Part shown: positions 4,931-11,489 of the stretch, piece after piece
How the letters are laid out: every line of letters begins with the position of its first letter
Numbering within the stretch: the first letter of the stretch is position 1
Source: an uncultured Ruminococcus sp.
Lineage (GTDB): Bacteria; Bacillota; Clostridia; Oscillospirales; Ruminococcaceae
Direction: 5' to 3'
DNA length: 11,489 bases
NCBI GenBank assembly: GCA_946188175.1
Contig: CAMHUJ010000016.1
Coordinates: forward strand, 1 to 11,489
Notes under the pieces: generated by a model
What the model saw: the letters and a program-made list of their open reading frames with translations, nothing else
What the model was told of the DNA's origin: nothing
Databases searched by the model: none
Made by a program: the position numbers and the translations under genes

Positions 4931-7042
4931 TTATCCGGCAGATGATACGCCGCAGCTGCCGTCCTTTGCAAACCGCAGCAGCAGATTACTGCCCTGATCT
5001 GTCCTGCCGCGGAGCGTGACGGTATATTCCGCAGCATCGCCGTAACGGATGACAGTATCCGCGTTTTCAGCGGGTTCCGCATTCTTTCCGCAGACCGAAA
5101 TCTGTACCGCGTTCCATTGCAGCTGCACGTTCTCATCCGAGATTTGCAGCGAGAATGTATCATCCGCGAGCTGCACTGTCTCTGATTCACAGAATACGGG
5201 CACTTCCCCGCAAACGCTGCAATCCGGACGCCATGCCGCAGAATGCCGGAGCATAACCGCATCCGCCTGCACACCGGAAAGCATCTCCTGATAGCCCGCA
5301 GCGGACTGCATCCCGCTGAGCAGGAGCGCATCAACCTTTGTGATGCCGTTGTCATGCAGATACCGCGCCGCATACTGTGCATTGCGCGGCGTATCTGTCA
5401 GATCGGCAATGATTGTTCTGCCCTCTGCCGAGATCACGGCAACTGCCTGTTTGCTGCCGCCGAGGACGGCAATCCGCATTTCCCGCTGCGACTGTATCCG
5501 CAAAGCCAGCGAGAATCCGGCAATCAGAACCGCCGCGCCGAGCATTCCGGCAGCCAGCGGCTTCTGCGGAATCCCGCAGAACATCAGATACAGCAGAAAC
5601 ACCATAGCAAGCACGATCACCAGCCGCACCGTTCCGCTGCTTATCACAATCTGCGAGAACGGCAGACGCGCCGCCAGTCCCGCCGCAGAACGGATCAGGC
5701 GGCAGAGCATCCCGCACACAGGCAGCAGAAAGCCCGTCAGACCGCCGGTCAGCAGCAGCGAAAACCCGAAATATACGACCGCGATGCATAGCGGCAGAAT
5801 CAGCAGATTGCAGACCGGTGCCAGCAGGGAAGACTGTCCGCAGAGCAGCACCGATGCCGGAAAGATCGCTGCGGAAACGCAGCAGAGACTGAGAAAATCC
5901 TTCCCGATCCGGCTGCCGTGAATATGCTTTGTCATAAAGGGCGCGAGCACGCCGATGCCGAATACGCCCGAGACCGACAGCCAGAATGATGCCGAGCAGA
6001 TCACATAGGGCGCTGTCAGCGTGCAGAGGAACATCGCAAGGCAGAGCGAACGCAGCGTATCGCTCCTGCGCCCGAACAGTGCCGCCGACTGCGAAAGCAT
6101 CAGCATGACCGCGGCGCGCGCCTCGGAAACCGACGGGTCTGCAAGCAGAATAAACAGCAGAATCGCCGGAATATGCAGCAGACAGATGCCTCTTGCCGAT
6201 ACACCGAGCCGCCGGAGCATCCATGTCAGTACGCTGCAAAAGAAGACCAGATGCAGACCGGATACGACCGTGATATGCCCGATGCCTGCCGCACGGAATG
6301 CCGCCGCGGTATCGTCCGGCAGCATCAGCTTGTCACCGAAAAGCATCGCGCAGATCAGACCCGCCTCCGCCTCGGGCATAGCGGCAAGAATCTGATTCGT
6401 GATGCGCTGCCGGTATGCATAAAGCACGCGCGCAGGCGAAAATCCGGATGCCGGTTCGCGGTGCGTCAGTGATGCATCGTAAATGCGCAGATATCTGCCC
6501 CTGCCCGCCTGAACCTGCGCCGTATGATAGCGGTAATCCTCGCGGATGCGCGTCAGCTCTGCATCAAGCGTCACGGTCTCCCCGATTTGCAGCGGCGGAA
6601 TCTCCGCATCCGCATACCATTCCAGCGAGACTCTGTGCCCGTTCAGACCGGTGCGGAGCGTATAAACCGCACGGTCATGCGCAAGTGTGCGTATATTCGT
6701 GATTCTGCCCGTACATACGGCCTTTTTGCCGTCAAGCGCCAGCATCGGCTGACGCACAGCGGCATCATACCGCAGCCAGACCGCCGCACCGAGTACCGCG
6801 CCGAGCAGCAGCAGAATCCGCTCCTTCCGCGTCAGGCGCAGCATCACAAAAATGCCTGCCGCAGACAGCAGAAGCAGCACGCGCAGATCAAACAGAAAAG
6901 CCGCCAGCAGACCTGCGGTCCATGCAAGCGTAAAGCATTCCACGCCGCAAAGACAGGTTCTGCTGCCGGCTCGTTTCATATGATGCAGAAATGCCGAAAC
7001 AGCCGGCGAAGCCTTCGCCTGCCGCGTTTCAGTATCCTTCAC
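4931..7042 (-). CDS. comEC: ComEC/Rec2 DNA-uptake channel with degenerate C-terminal domain
   Basis: ComEC forms the membrane channel that carries single-stranded DNA into competent cells. The 703-residue protein has an N-terminal hydrophobic region (about 33-90), an OB-like soluble part (about 100-195), then the polytopic competence domain. Diagnostic motifs are CAMLFGDKLMLPDD (231-244), HITVVSGLHLVFF (256-268), SVSEARAAVM (304-313), SASFWLSVSGVFGIG (350-364) and LLAPVCNLLILPL (406-418). The C-terminal domain (about 522-700) aligns with the metallo-beta-lactamase part, but DVGQGD is VLGGSK and the HxHxDH metal motif after DALLLS is GMQSAAG. It therefore probably lacks nuclease or hydrolase activity. 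The start used is GTG at 7042, overlapping the HIT stop as GTGA; its ribosome binding site is weak, and an ATG at residue 22 is the alternative. comEA is not in view. Confidence 0.9.
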   Translation of the reverse strand: MKDTETRQAKASPAVSAFLHHMKRAGSRTCLCGVECFTLAWTAGLLAAFLFDLRVLLLLSAAGIFVMLRLTRKERILLLLGAVLGAAVWLRYDAAVRQPMLALDGKKAVCTGRITNIRTLAHDRAVYTLRTGLNGHRVSLEWYADAEIPPLQIGETVTLDAELTRIREDYRYHTAQVQAGRGRYLRIYDASLTHREPASGFSPARVLYAYRQRITNQILAAMPEAEAGLICAMLFGDKLMLPDDTAAAFRAAGIGHITVVSGLHLVFFCSVLTWMLRRLGVSARGICLLHIPAILLFILLADPSVSEARAAVMLMLSQSAALFGRRSDTLRSLCLAMFLCTLTAPYVICSASFWLSVSGVFGIGVLAPFMTKHIHGSRIGKDFLSLCCVSAAIFPASVLLCGQSSLLAPVCNLLILPLCIAVVYFGFSLLLTGGLTGFLLPVCGMLCRLIRSAAGLAARLPFSQIVISSGTVRLVIVLAMVFLLYLMFCGIPQKPLAAGMLGAAVLIAGFSLALRIQSQREMRIAVLGGSKQAVAVISAEGRTIIADLTDTPRNAQYAARYLHDNGITKVDALLLSGMQSAAGYQEMLSGVQADAVMLRHSAAWRPDCSVCGEVPVFCESETVQLADDTFSLQISDENVQLQWNAVQISVCGKNAEPAENADTVIRYGDAAEYTVTLRGRTDQGSNLLLRFAKDGSCGVSSAG

Positions 7043-7386
7043 ACACCCTGATCGGCAGACCAGCCCATTTTCTGCCCTGCGATCAGGTGGAAATGCAGAT
7101 GCGGAACCGTCTGACCGGCATCATCGCCGCAGTTCGTAATGACGCGGAAGCCGGAATCCAGCTTTTCCTGCGCAGCAACCTTTGCAATCGCGGTGAAAAT
7201 CTTTCCGACGATCTCCGCATTCTCCTCGGTGACCGCAGATGCACCGGAAATATGCTGCTTCGGAATGAACAGATAATGCAGCGGTGCAATCGGGTTGATA
7301 TCCTTGAACGCATAGACGAATTCATCCTCATAGACCTTTGCGCTCGGAATCTCACCGGCAATGATCTTGCAGAACAGACAATCCAT
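7039..7386 (-). CDS. HIT family nucleotide hydrolase (HinT-like)
   Basis: This 115-residue protein is a single-domain histidine-triad protein of normal length for the HinT/PKCI branch, which hydrolyses nucleoside phosphoramidates and similar adducts such as aminoacyl-AMP. The N-terminus DCLFCKIIAGEIPSAKVYED is the standard family opening, with C3 and C6 as the usual CxxC. The triad is HLHFH (H96, H98, H100) in VPHLHFHLIAG. The start ATG has AAGGAGG six bases upstream, an excellent site. It lies 63 bases after alaS. An enzyme able to remove aminoacyl-AMP by-products next to an aminoacyl-tRNA synthetase is suggestive, but HIT genes occur in many contexts. Its stop overlaps the comEC GTG start. 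Confidence 0.95.
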   Translation of the reverse strand: MDCLFCKIIAGEIPSAKVYEDEFVYAFKDINPIAPLHYLFIPKQHISGASAVTEENAEIVGKIFTAIAKVAAQEKLDSGFRVITNCGDDAGQTVPHLHFHLIAGQKMGWSADQGV

Positions 7387-7411
7387 AGTAATCCTCCTTT
7401 TTCATGCGGCA

Positions 7412-7436
7412 CCGGAGAAGGCAGAACCCTCTCCGG
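7412..7436 (-). other. Intergenic hairpin between alaS and the HIT gene
   Basis: CCGGAGA (7412-7418) pairs with TCTCCGG (7430-7436). Two more G-C pairs lie inside a single mismatch, leaving a five-base loop. On the minus strand the stem is followed by TGCCGCATG and not by a U-tract, so it is not a canonical terminator. It may shield the alaS 3' end, guide RNA processing, or reduce read-through into the HIT gene. Confidence 0.5.
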
Positions 7437-7449
7437 AACCGGAACAATC

Positions 7450-10083
7450 TTATTTCAGGAATTCACCTGCAATGCTCTGGAGCATGCTGAGTGCTTCATC
7501 GACCATATAGCTCTTGCCGATGCTGCCCATTGCGCTGTCCGGACGTCCGCCGCCTTTGCCGCCGGTGATTGCAGCAACGCGCTGAATGATCTTTCCGGCA
7601 TGTGCGCCCTTTGCAACGGCACTCTTCGAGCAGACGCAGCAGAAATTGCCGCTGTCGCCGTTGACGCCTGCGAGCAGTGCGATCACATCCGGCGCATCGT
7701 CGCGGATCTGGTCGCCGAGCGAGCGCAGCGCATCCGGCTTGACATCGGTCAGCATCGCGGAAACGATCTTGATGCCGTTGATTTCCTTTGCACCTGCAAA
7801 GATATCGGTGATCTGGCTGTTTGCGAGCTTCGCGGTCAGCGACTCGACCTCACGGATCAGGTTGCGGGTCTCATTGACGATCGCGGTTGCCTTTTCCGGC
7901 AGCTCGACCGGATTCGTGACCTTGAGGATGCGGGCAGTCTCATTGAGCGTATGCTCCTGCTCCTGCATCAGCTTGAGGACATTGCCGCCGGTTGCAAGCT
8001 CGATTCTGCGGACGCCTGCCGCAACGGAGCTCTCCGAAACAATGCGGCAGAGACCGATCTCTGCGGTGTTGCTGACATGCGTACCGCCGCAGAACTCAAT
8101 CGAATCATCGCCTGCGCGGACAACGCGGACGACATCGCCGTACTTCTCGCCGAACAGTGCCATTGCACCGAGCTTCTTTGCCTCGTCAATCGGCATCTCC
8201 TCGGTCGAAACGGGCAGTGCGTTCATGATCTCCTCATTGAGCAGCTCCTCGACACGGTGCAGCTCCTGCACGGTCATGCCGGAGAAGTGGGAGAAGTCGA
8301 AGCGGCAGCGGTCTGCATTGACCAGCTGACCTGCCTGATGTACATGATCGCCGAGCACCTTGCGCAGTGCAGCCTGAAGCAGATGCGCTGCGGTATGGTT
8401 GCGCATGATCGCCTTGCGGCGCTTGATATCAATTTTCGCTGTAACGGTATCGCCGACCTTGAGCGTACCCTGCTCGAGCGTACCCATATGCAGGAACTGA
8501 CCGTCGCCGCCCTTCTGGGTATCGCCGACAGAGAAGGTACCGTCGCCGGTGATTTCACCGGTATCGCCGACCTGACCGCCGCTCTCTGCATAGAACGGGG
8601 TACGGTCGAGAATCAGGACGCCGTCCGTGCCTGCCTCGAGCGTATCAACCTCCTTGCCGTCCGCGAGGATCGCAAGAATCTTTGCCTCACCCTCGGTCTC
8701 GGTATAGCCGGTAAATGCAGTCTTTGCGAGTCCCTTCGGAACCGCTGCATCGCCGCCCCACGAGGTCTTGACCTTCGAGGCACGGTCTGCTCTTGCACGC
8801 TGCTTCTGCTCCTCCATGCAGCGGCGGAAGCCCTCCTCATCAACAGTCATGCCCTGCTCGGCTGCCATTTCGATTGTCAGATCAATCGGGAAGCCGTAGG
8901 TATCGCTGAGGTTGAATGCGGTCTCGCCGTCGATCACGGTCTGCTTTGCAGCCTTGAGTGCATTGATCGAGGAGCCGAGGAGCTCGGTGCCGCGGTCGAT
9001 TGTGCGGGCAAAGCTCTCCTCCTCGTGACGGATGATCTTTGTGATAAGCTCCTGCTTCTCTTTCAGTTCCGGATATGCACATGCATTCTCCTGAATGACG
9101 GTCTCCGCGACCTGATAGAGGAACGGCTCATGAATACCGAGCAGTCTGCCGTGACGCGCAGCTCTGCGGAGCAGGCGCTTGAGGACATAGCCTCTGCCCT
9201 CATTTGCAGGCGTAATGCCGTCGCCGATCATGAAGACGGTCGAACGGATATGGTCGGTGATAACGCGGAGCGAGACATCCTTCTTCTCATCCTCATGATA
9301 GGTGATGCCTGCAACCTTGCAGATATGCTTCATGATATTCTGAACGGTATCGACCTCAAAGAGGTTGTCAACGCCCTGCATGACACATGCCAGACGCTCC
9401 AGACCCATACCGGTGTCGATGTTCTTGTTCTTCATCTCGGCGTAATTGCCCTTGCCGTCGCTGTCAAACTGCGAGAACACGAGGTTCCAGATTTCAATGA
9501 CGCGGTCGCAGTCGCTTGCCTGCTCGAAGCTCTCGAACGGACCGTAAGCCTCGCCGCGGTCGAAGTGAATCTCGGAGCAGGGACCGCACGGACCGGAGCC
9601 GTGCTCCCAGAAATTATCCGCCTTGCCCAGACGGATGATTCTCTCGTGCGGAATGCCGATCTCCTTTTCCCAGATCTGCTCCGCCTCGTCGTCGCTCTCA
9701 AAAATGGTGATCCAGAGCTTATCTGCCGGAATGGCAAGCGTACCGGTCAGGAATTCCCAAGCCCATGCGATCGCCTCGTGCTTGAAATATTCGCCGAAGG
9801 AGAAGTTTCCGAGCATCTCGAAGAAGGTACCGTGACGGGCGGTCTTGCCGACGCGCTCAATATCGGGGGTACGGATGCACTTCTGGCAGGTCGTCACGCG
9901 GACATTGGGCGGAACCGCCTGTCCGAGGAAAAACTTTTTCAGCGGCGCCATGCCGGAGTTGATCAGAAGCAGGGAGTTGTCACCCTTCGGGATCAGAGAA
10001 GCGCTGTCCATGCGGGTATGCCCCTTCCCCTCGAAGAAAGAGAGATATTTCTCGCGCAGCTCATTCAAGCCTGTCCATTCCAT
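7450..10083 (-). CDS. alaS: Alanine--tRNA ligase
   Basis: AlaRS activates alanine and charges tRNA-Ala, and clears mischarged Ser/Gly-tRNA-Ala. The 877-residue length is standard for a full bacterial enzyme. Domains in order are the class II catalytic core (N-terminal WTGLNELREKYLSFFEGKGH; FFEMLGNFSFGEYFK; GMGLERL at about 225-231), the tRNA-recognition region, and the editing domain with both zinc motifs intact, HTAAH (563-567) and CGGTH (665-669). The C-terminal C-Ala/DHHA1 domain carries GGKGGGRPDSA (841-851). I start at the ATG at 10083 because homologues begin M-WTGLNEIRE and an AAAGGA lies upstream; the in-frame ATG seven codons earlier has no binding site. It is the first gene of the operon, with promoter and leader directly upstream. 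Confidence 0.97.
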   Translation of the reverse strand: MEWTGLNELREKYLSFFEGKGHTRMDSASLIPKGDNSLLLINSGMAPLKKFFLGQAVPPNVRVTTCQKCIRTPDIERVGKTARHGTFFEMLGNFSFGEYFKHEAIAWAWEFLTGTLAIPADKLWITIFESDDEAEQIWEKEIGIPHERIIRLGKADNFWEHGSGPCGPCSEIHFDRGEAYGPFESFEQASDCDRVIEIWNLVFSQFDSDGKGNYAEMKNKNIDTGMGLERLACVMQGVDNLFEVDTVQNIMKHICKVAGITYHEDEKKDVSLRVITDHIRSTVFMIGDGITPANEGRGYVLKRLLRRAARHGRLLGIHEPFLYQVAETVIQENACAYPELKEKQELITKIIRHEEESFARTIDRGTELLGSSINALKAAKQTVIDGETAFNLSDTYGFPIDLTIEMAAEQGMTVDEEGFRRCMEEQKQRARADRASKVKTSWGGDAAVPKGLAKTAFTGYTETEGEAKILAILADGKEVDTLEAGTDGVLILDRTPFYAESGGQVGDTGEITGDGTFSVGDTQKGGDGQFLHMGTLEQGTLKVGDTVTAKIDIKRRKAIMRNHTAAHLLQAALRKVLGDHVHQAGQLVNADRCRFDFSHFSGMTVQELHRVEELLNEEIMNALPVSTEEMPIDEAKKLGAMALFGEKYGDVVRVVRAGDDSIEFCGGTHVSNTAEIGLCRIVSESSVAAGVRRIELATGGNVLKLMQEQEHTLNETARILKVTNPVELPEKATAIVNETRNLIREVESLTAKLANSQITDIFAGAKEINGIKIVSAMLTDVKPDALRSLGDQIRDDAPDVIALLAGVNGDSGNFCCVCSKSAVAKGAHAGKIIQRVAAITGGKGGGRPDSAMGSIGKSYMVDEALSMLQSIAGEFLK

Positions 10084-10095
10084 AGTTTTCAGGAT

Positions 10096-10101
10096 TCCTT
10101 T
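10096..10101 (-). promoter_or_regulatory. Ribosome binding site deciding the alaS start
   Basis: AAAGGA on the minus strand lies 12 bases before the ATG at 10083, a longer gap than usual. The competing in-frame ATG at 10104 precedes this site and has no purine-rich stretch of its own, which favours the downstream start. Confidence 0.55.
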
Positions 10102-10121
10102 CATATATAGAAATAATGGCA

Positions 10122-10141
10122 GTCATGCAATCTCGCATAAC
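10122..10141 (-). promoter_or_regulatory. Leader hairpin in the alaS 5' untranslated region
   Basis: On the minus strand GTTATGC (10141-10135) pairs with GCATGAC (10128-10122), giving seven pairs including one G-U, around a GAGATT loop. It begins only a few bases after the predicted transcription start. It is too small for a T-box and has no U-tract. It could protect the 5' end or be a binding site for autoregulation. Confidence 0.4.
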
Positions 10142-10145
10142 AATA

Positions 10146-10178
10146 CAGTATATAGTATACTGCAAAACCCTTGTTTTG
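10146..10178. promoter_or_regulatory. Two abutting dyads covering the alaS promoter
   Basis: CAGTATA-TAG-TATACTG (10146-10162) is a perfect seven-base inverted repeat that contains the -10 box. It abuts CAAAAC-CCTT-GTTTTG (10163-10178), a perfect six-base inverted repeat filling the spacer and touching the -35 box. Either could be a repressor operator. The AT-rich composition makes chance dyads more likely, so the regulatory role is inference. Confidence 0.4.
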
Positions 10179-10182
10179 TCAA
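10154..10182 (-). promoter_or_regulatory. Sigma-A promoter for the alaS operon
   Basis: The minus strand shows TTGACA (10182-10177), a spacer of exactly 17 bases, and TATACT (10159-10154). The -35 is a perfect match to consensus and the -10 differs at one position. Transcription should begin near 10147, leaving a leader of about 64 bases before alaS, too short for a classical T-box riboswitch. Confidence 0.9.
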
Positions 10183-10245
10183 GCATTTTTCAGCGGAGCC
10201 CGCAATTTCTGATTTATTACGATTGCAGTTCTTCTGCCGCAAAAC

Positions 10246-10286
10246 AAGCCGCCCGATTCAGCATAACAGCTTGAATAGAGCGGCTT
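10246..10286 (-). terminator. cysS terminator
   Basis: AAGCCGC (10246-10252) pairs with GCGGCTT (10280-10286). The stem continues with ATTCA/TGAAT (10256-10260 with 10272-10276) across a small mismatched zone. On the minus strand the stem is followed by GTTTTG, a short, interrupted U-tract. It starts seven bases after the cysS stop and separates cysS from the alaS operon. Its 5' arm resembles that of the operon terminator at 425-470. Confidence 0.75.
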
Positions 10287-10293
10287 ATCTTTC

Positions 10294-11489
10294 TTATGAA
10301 ATCTTTGTGATCTCGGTGCCCTGACGGGTCTCGCGGATCTGCCAGCCGAGCGCTGCGATCTGATCGCGGAGCGCATCCGCCTGTGCAAAATCCTTCGCCT
10401 TACGCGCTTCCTTGCGCTGCTCGATGAGTGCGAGCACCTCTGCCGGAATCTCCTGCGCGGCATCCTCTGCGCCGAGCGCCTTTGCATTCTCAATCAGATT
10501 CAGCGAAAGCACCCTGTCGATCTCCGCGACGCAGGCGAGCTTTGTCGCAGCGGTTGTATTCGCCTTGAGGACATCATAGAGCACGGTGATTGCCTGTGCG
10601 GTATTGAGGTCATTGTCCATTGCCGCGGTGAATGCACCGAGCAGCTCTGCCTTCTTCGCATCGTCAACGGCATCCTGCGTATCAAGGAGCGTCCTGATCT
10701 TTGCGATCAGCTTATCATATGCGATCTGCGCATTTTTGAGGTTTTCCCACGAAAATACAAGTGTTTTGCGATAGTGCGACTGCATGCAGAAGAAGCGGTA
10801 TGCAAGCGGCGAAAAGCCCTTCTGCTCCAGCAGGGAAACGGTCAGGAATTCGCCCTTGGATTTGCTCATCTTGCCGGTCTCATCGTTCAGGTGCAGAACA
10901 TGGAACCACTGCGGGCACCACGGATGTCCGAGATACGCCTCACTCTGCGCGATCTCATTCGTATGATGCGGGAATGCATTGTCGATGCCGCCGCAGTGCA
11001 GATCAAGATATTCGCCGGCAAACTTCATGCTGATGCAGGAGCACTCGATATGCCAGCCCGGATAGCCGAGCCCCCACGGACTTTCCCATTTGAGCTCCTG
11101 ATCGTCGAATTTCGACTTCGTGAACCAGAGCACGAAATCCGCCTTATTGCGCTTGTTCTCATCGCCTTCGACGCCCTCGCGCACACCGACCTCCAGGTCC
11201 TCTTCCTTGAAATCATGGAAACGGTAATACTGCTCGAGCTTCGAGGTATCAAAATAGATATTGCCGCCCGCTTCATAGGCATAGCCCTTTTGCAGCAGCG
11301 TTTCGATCATATGGATATACTCCGGAATGCAGCCTGTTGCGGGCTGGATATACTCCGGCTTTTTGATATTGAGCTTTTCGCAGTCCGCGAAGAATGCATC
11401 CGTATAGAACTTCGCAATCTCCATGACGGTCTTATGCTCACGCTTTGCGCCCTTGAGCATTTTGTCATCACCGGTATCGCCGTCCGAGG
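10294..11489 (-). CDS. cysS: Cysteine--tRNA ligase, 5' end beyond window
   Basis: This is CysRS, a class I synthetase charging tRNA-Cys. The frame stays open to the window edge: the codons before the first ATG at 11460 read SDGDTGDDK, which fits the usual ITDVGHL-SD-D-GEDKM region of the family, so the gene is cut by the window and that ATG is internal. Visible elements include GWHIECS, with the zinc-binding cysteine, then HCGGIDNAFPHHTNE, with the zinc-binding histidine and glutamate, then the class I signature GKMSKSKGEF and a C-terminal anticodon-binding region ending GTEITKIS. The N-terminal HIGH motif lies outside. It ends with TAA at 10294-10296 just before its own terminator, so it is a separate transcript from alaS. 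Confidence 0.97.
   Translation of the reverse strand, partial: SDGDTGDDKMLKGAKREHKTVMEIAKFYTDAFFADCEKLNIKKPEYIQPATGCIPEYIHMIETLLQKGYAYEAGGNIYFDTSKLEQYYRFHDFKEEDLEVGVREGVEGDENKRNKADFVLWFTKSKFDDQELKWESPWGLGYPGWHIECSCISMKFAGEYLDLHCGGIDNAFPHHTNEIAQSEAYLGHPWCPQWFHVLHLNDETGKMSKSKGEFLTVSLLEQKGFSPLAYRFFCMQSHYRKTLVFSWENLKNAQIAYDKLIAKIRTLLDTQDAVDDAKKAELLGAFTAAMDNDLNTAQAITVLYDVLKANTTAATKLACVAEIDRVLSLNLIENAKALGAEDAAQEIPAEVLALIEQRKEARKAKDFAQADALRDQIAALGWQIRETRQGTEITKIS

Noticed and set aside
7412..7436. Terminator after alaS
   Set aside because: The hairpin is strong, but no run of U follows on the minus strand, and the next gene starts shortly after.
6991..10110. Very long plus-strand open frame (about 1,039 codons) opposite alaS and the HIT gene
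   Set aside because: It is a mirror frame of alaS caused by codon bias. The minus strand encodes a complete AlaRS with all motifs, and the antisense translation is rich in leucine, alanine, aspartate and arginine with no recognisable domain.

Overview
The window reads as a stretch of a Gram-positive, clostridial chromosome, most likely Oscillospiraceae/Ruminococcus-like. This placement is inferred from four things: strong AGGAGG-type ribosome binding sites, a consensus sigma-A promoter, the comEC-holA linkage typical of Firmicutes, and a Toprim/DUF4093 protein of the kind found in Clostridia. All clear genes lie on the minus strand, so the window is best read from its right end to its left.

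Right end (11489 to about 10246): the 3' part of cysS (cysteinyl-tRNA synthetase), cut by the window edge and closed by its own intrinsic terminator. Next comes a 210-base intergenic region (10084-10293) with a textbook promoter (TTGACA, 17-base spacer, TATACT). Two adjacent perfect dyads cover the core of this promoter, and a short leader hairpin follows.

Centre (10083 to 513): one tightly packed operon of eight genes. In order they are alaS (alanyl-tRNA synthetase), a HIT-family hydrolase, comEC (DNA-uptake channel), a small P-loop kinase, holA (DNA polymerase III delta subunit), a Toprim/DUF4093 RNase M5-like protein, an MBOAT-like membrane protein, and an amidohydrolase. Several junctions are 4-base start/stop overlaps. 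The operon closes with a strong hairpin terminator at 425-470. It mixes translation, replication and DNA-processing genes with poorly understood passengers. Two members look like pseudoenzymes: comEC lacks the metal ligands of its C-terminal metallo-beta-lactamase domain, and the MBOAT-like protein lacks both histidines expected in active O-acyltransferases. The kinase gene is clearly AT-richer than its neighbours and may be a later insertion.

Left end (1-424): no convincing complete gene. It is AT-richer than the operon (about 40% G+C by hand count over 61-360). It holds a 16-base perfect palindrome near the edge, a possible plus-strand C-terminal gene fragment ending at 132, a 162-base imperfect inverted repeat (170-331) that folds almost end to end like a MITE or structured RNA, and a weak plus-strand terminator. 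I see no CRISPR array, tRNA, rRNA or recognisable transposase.
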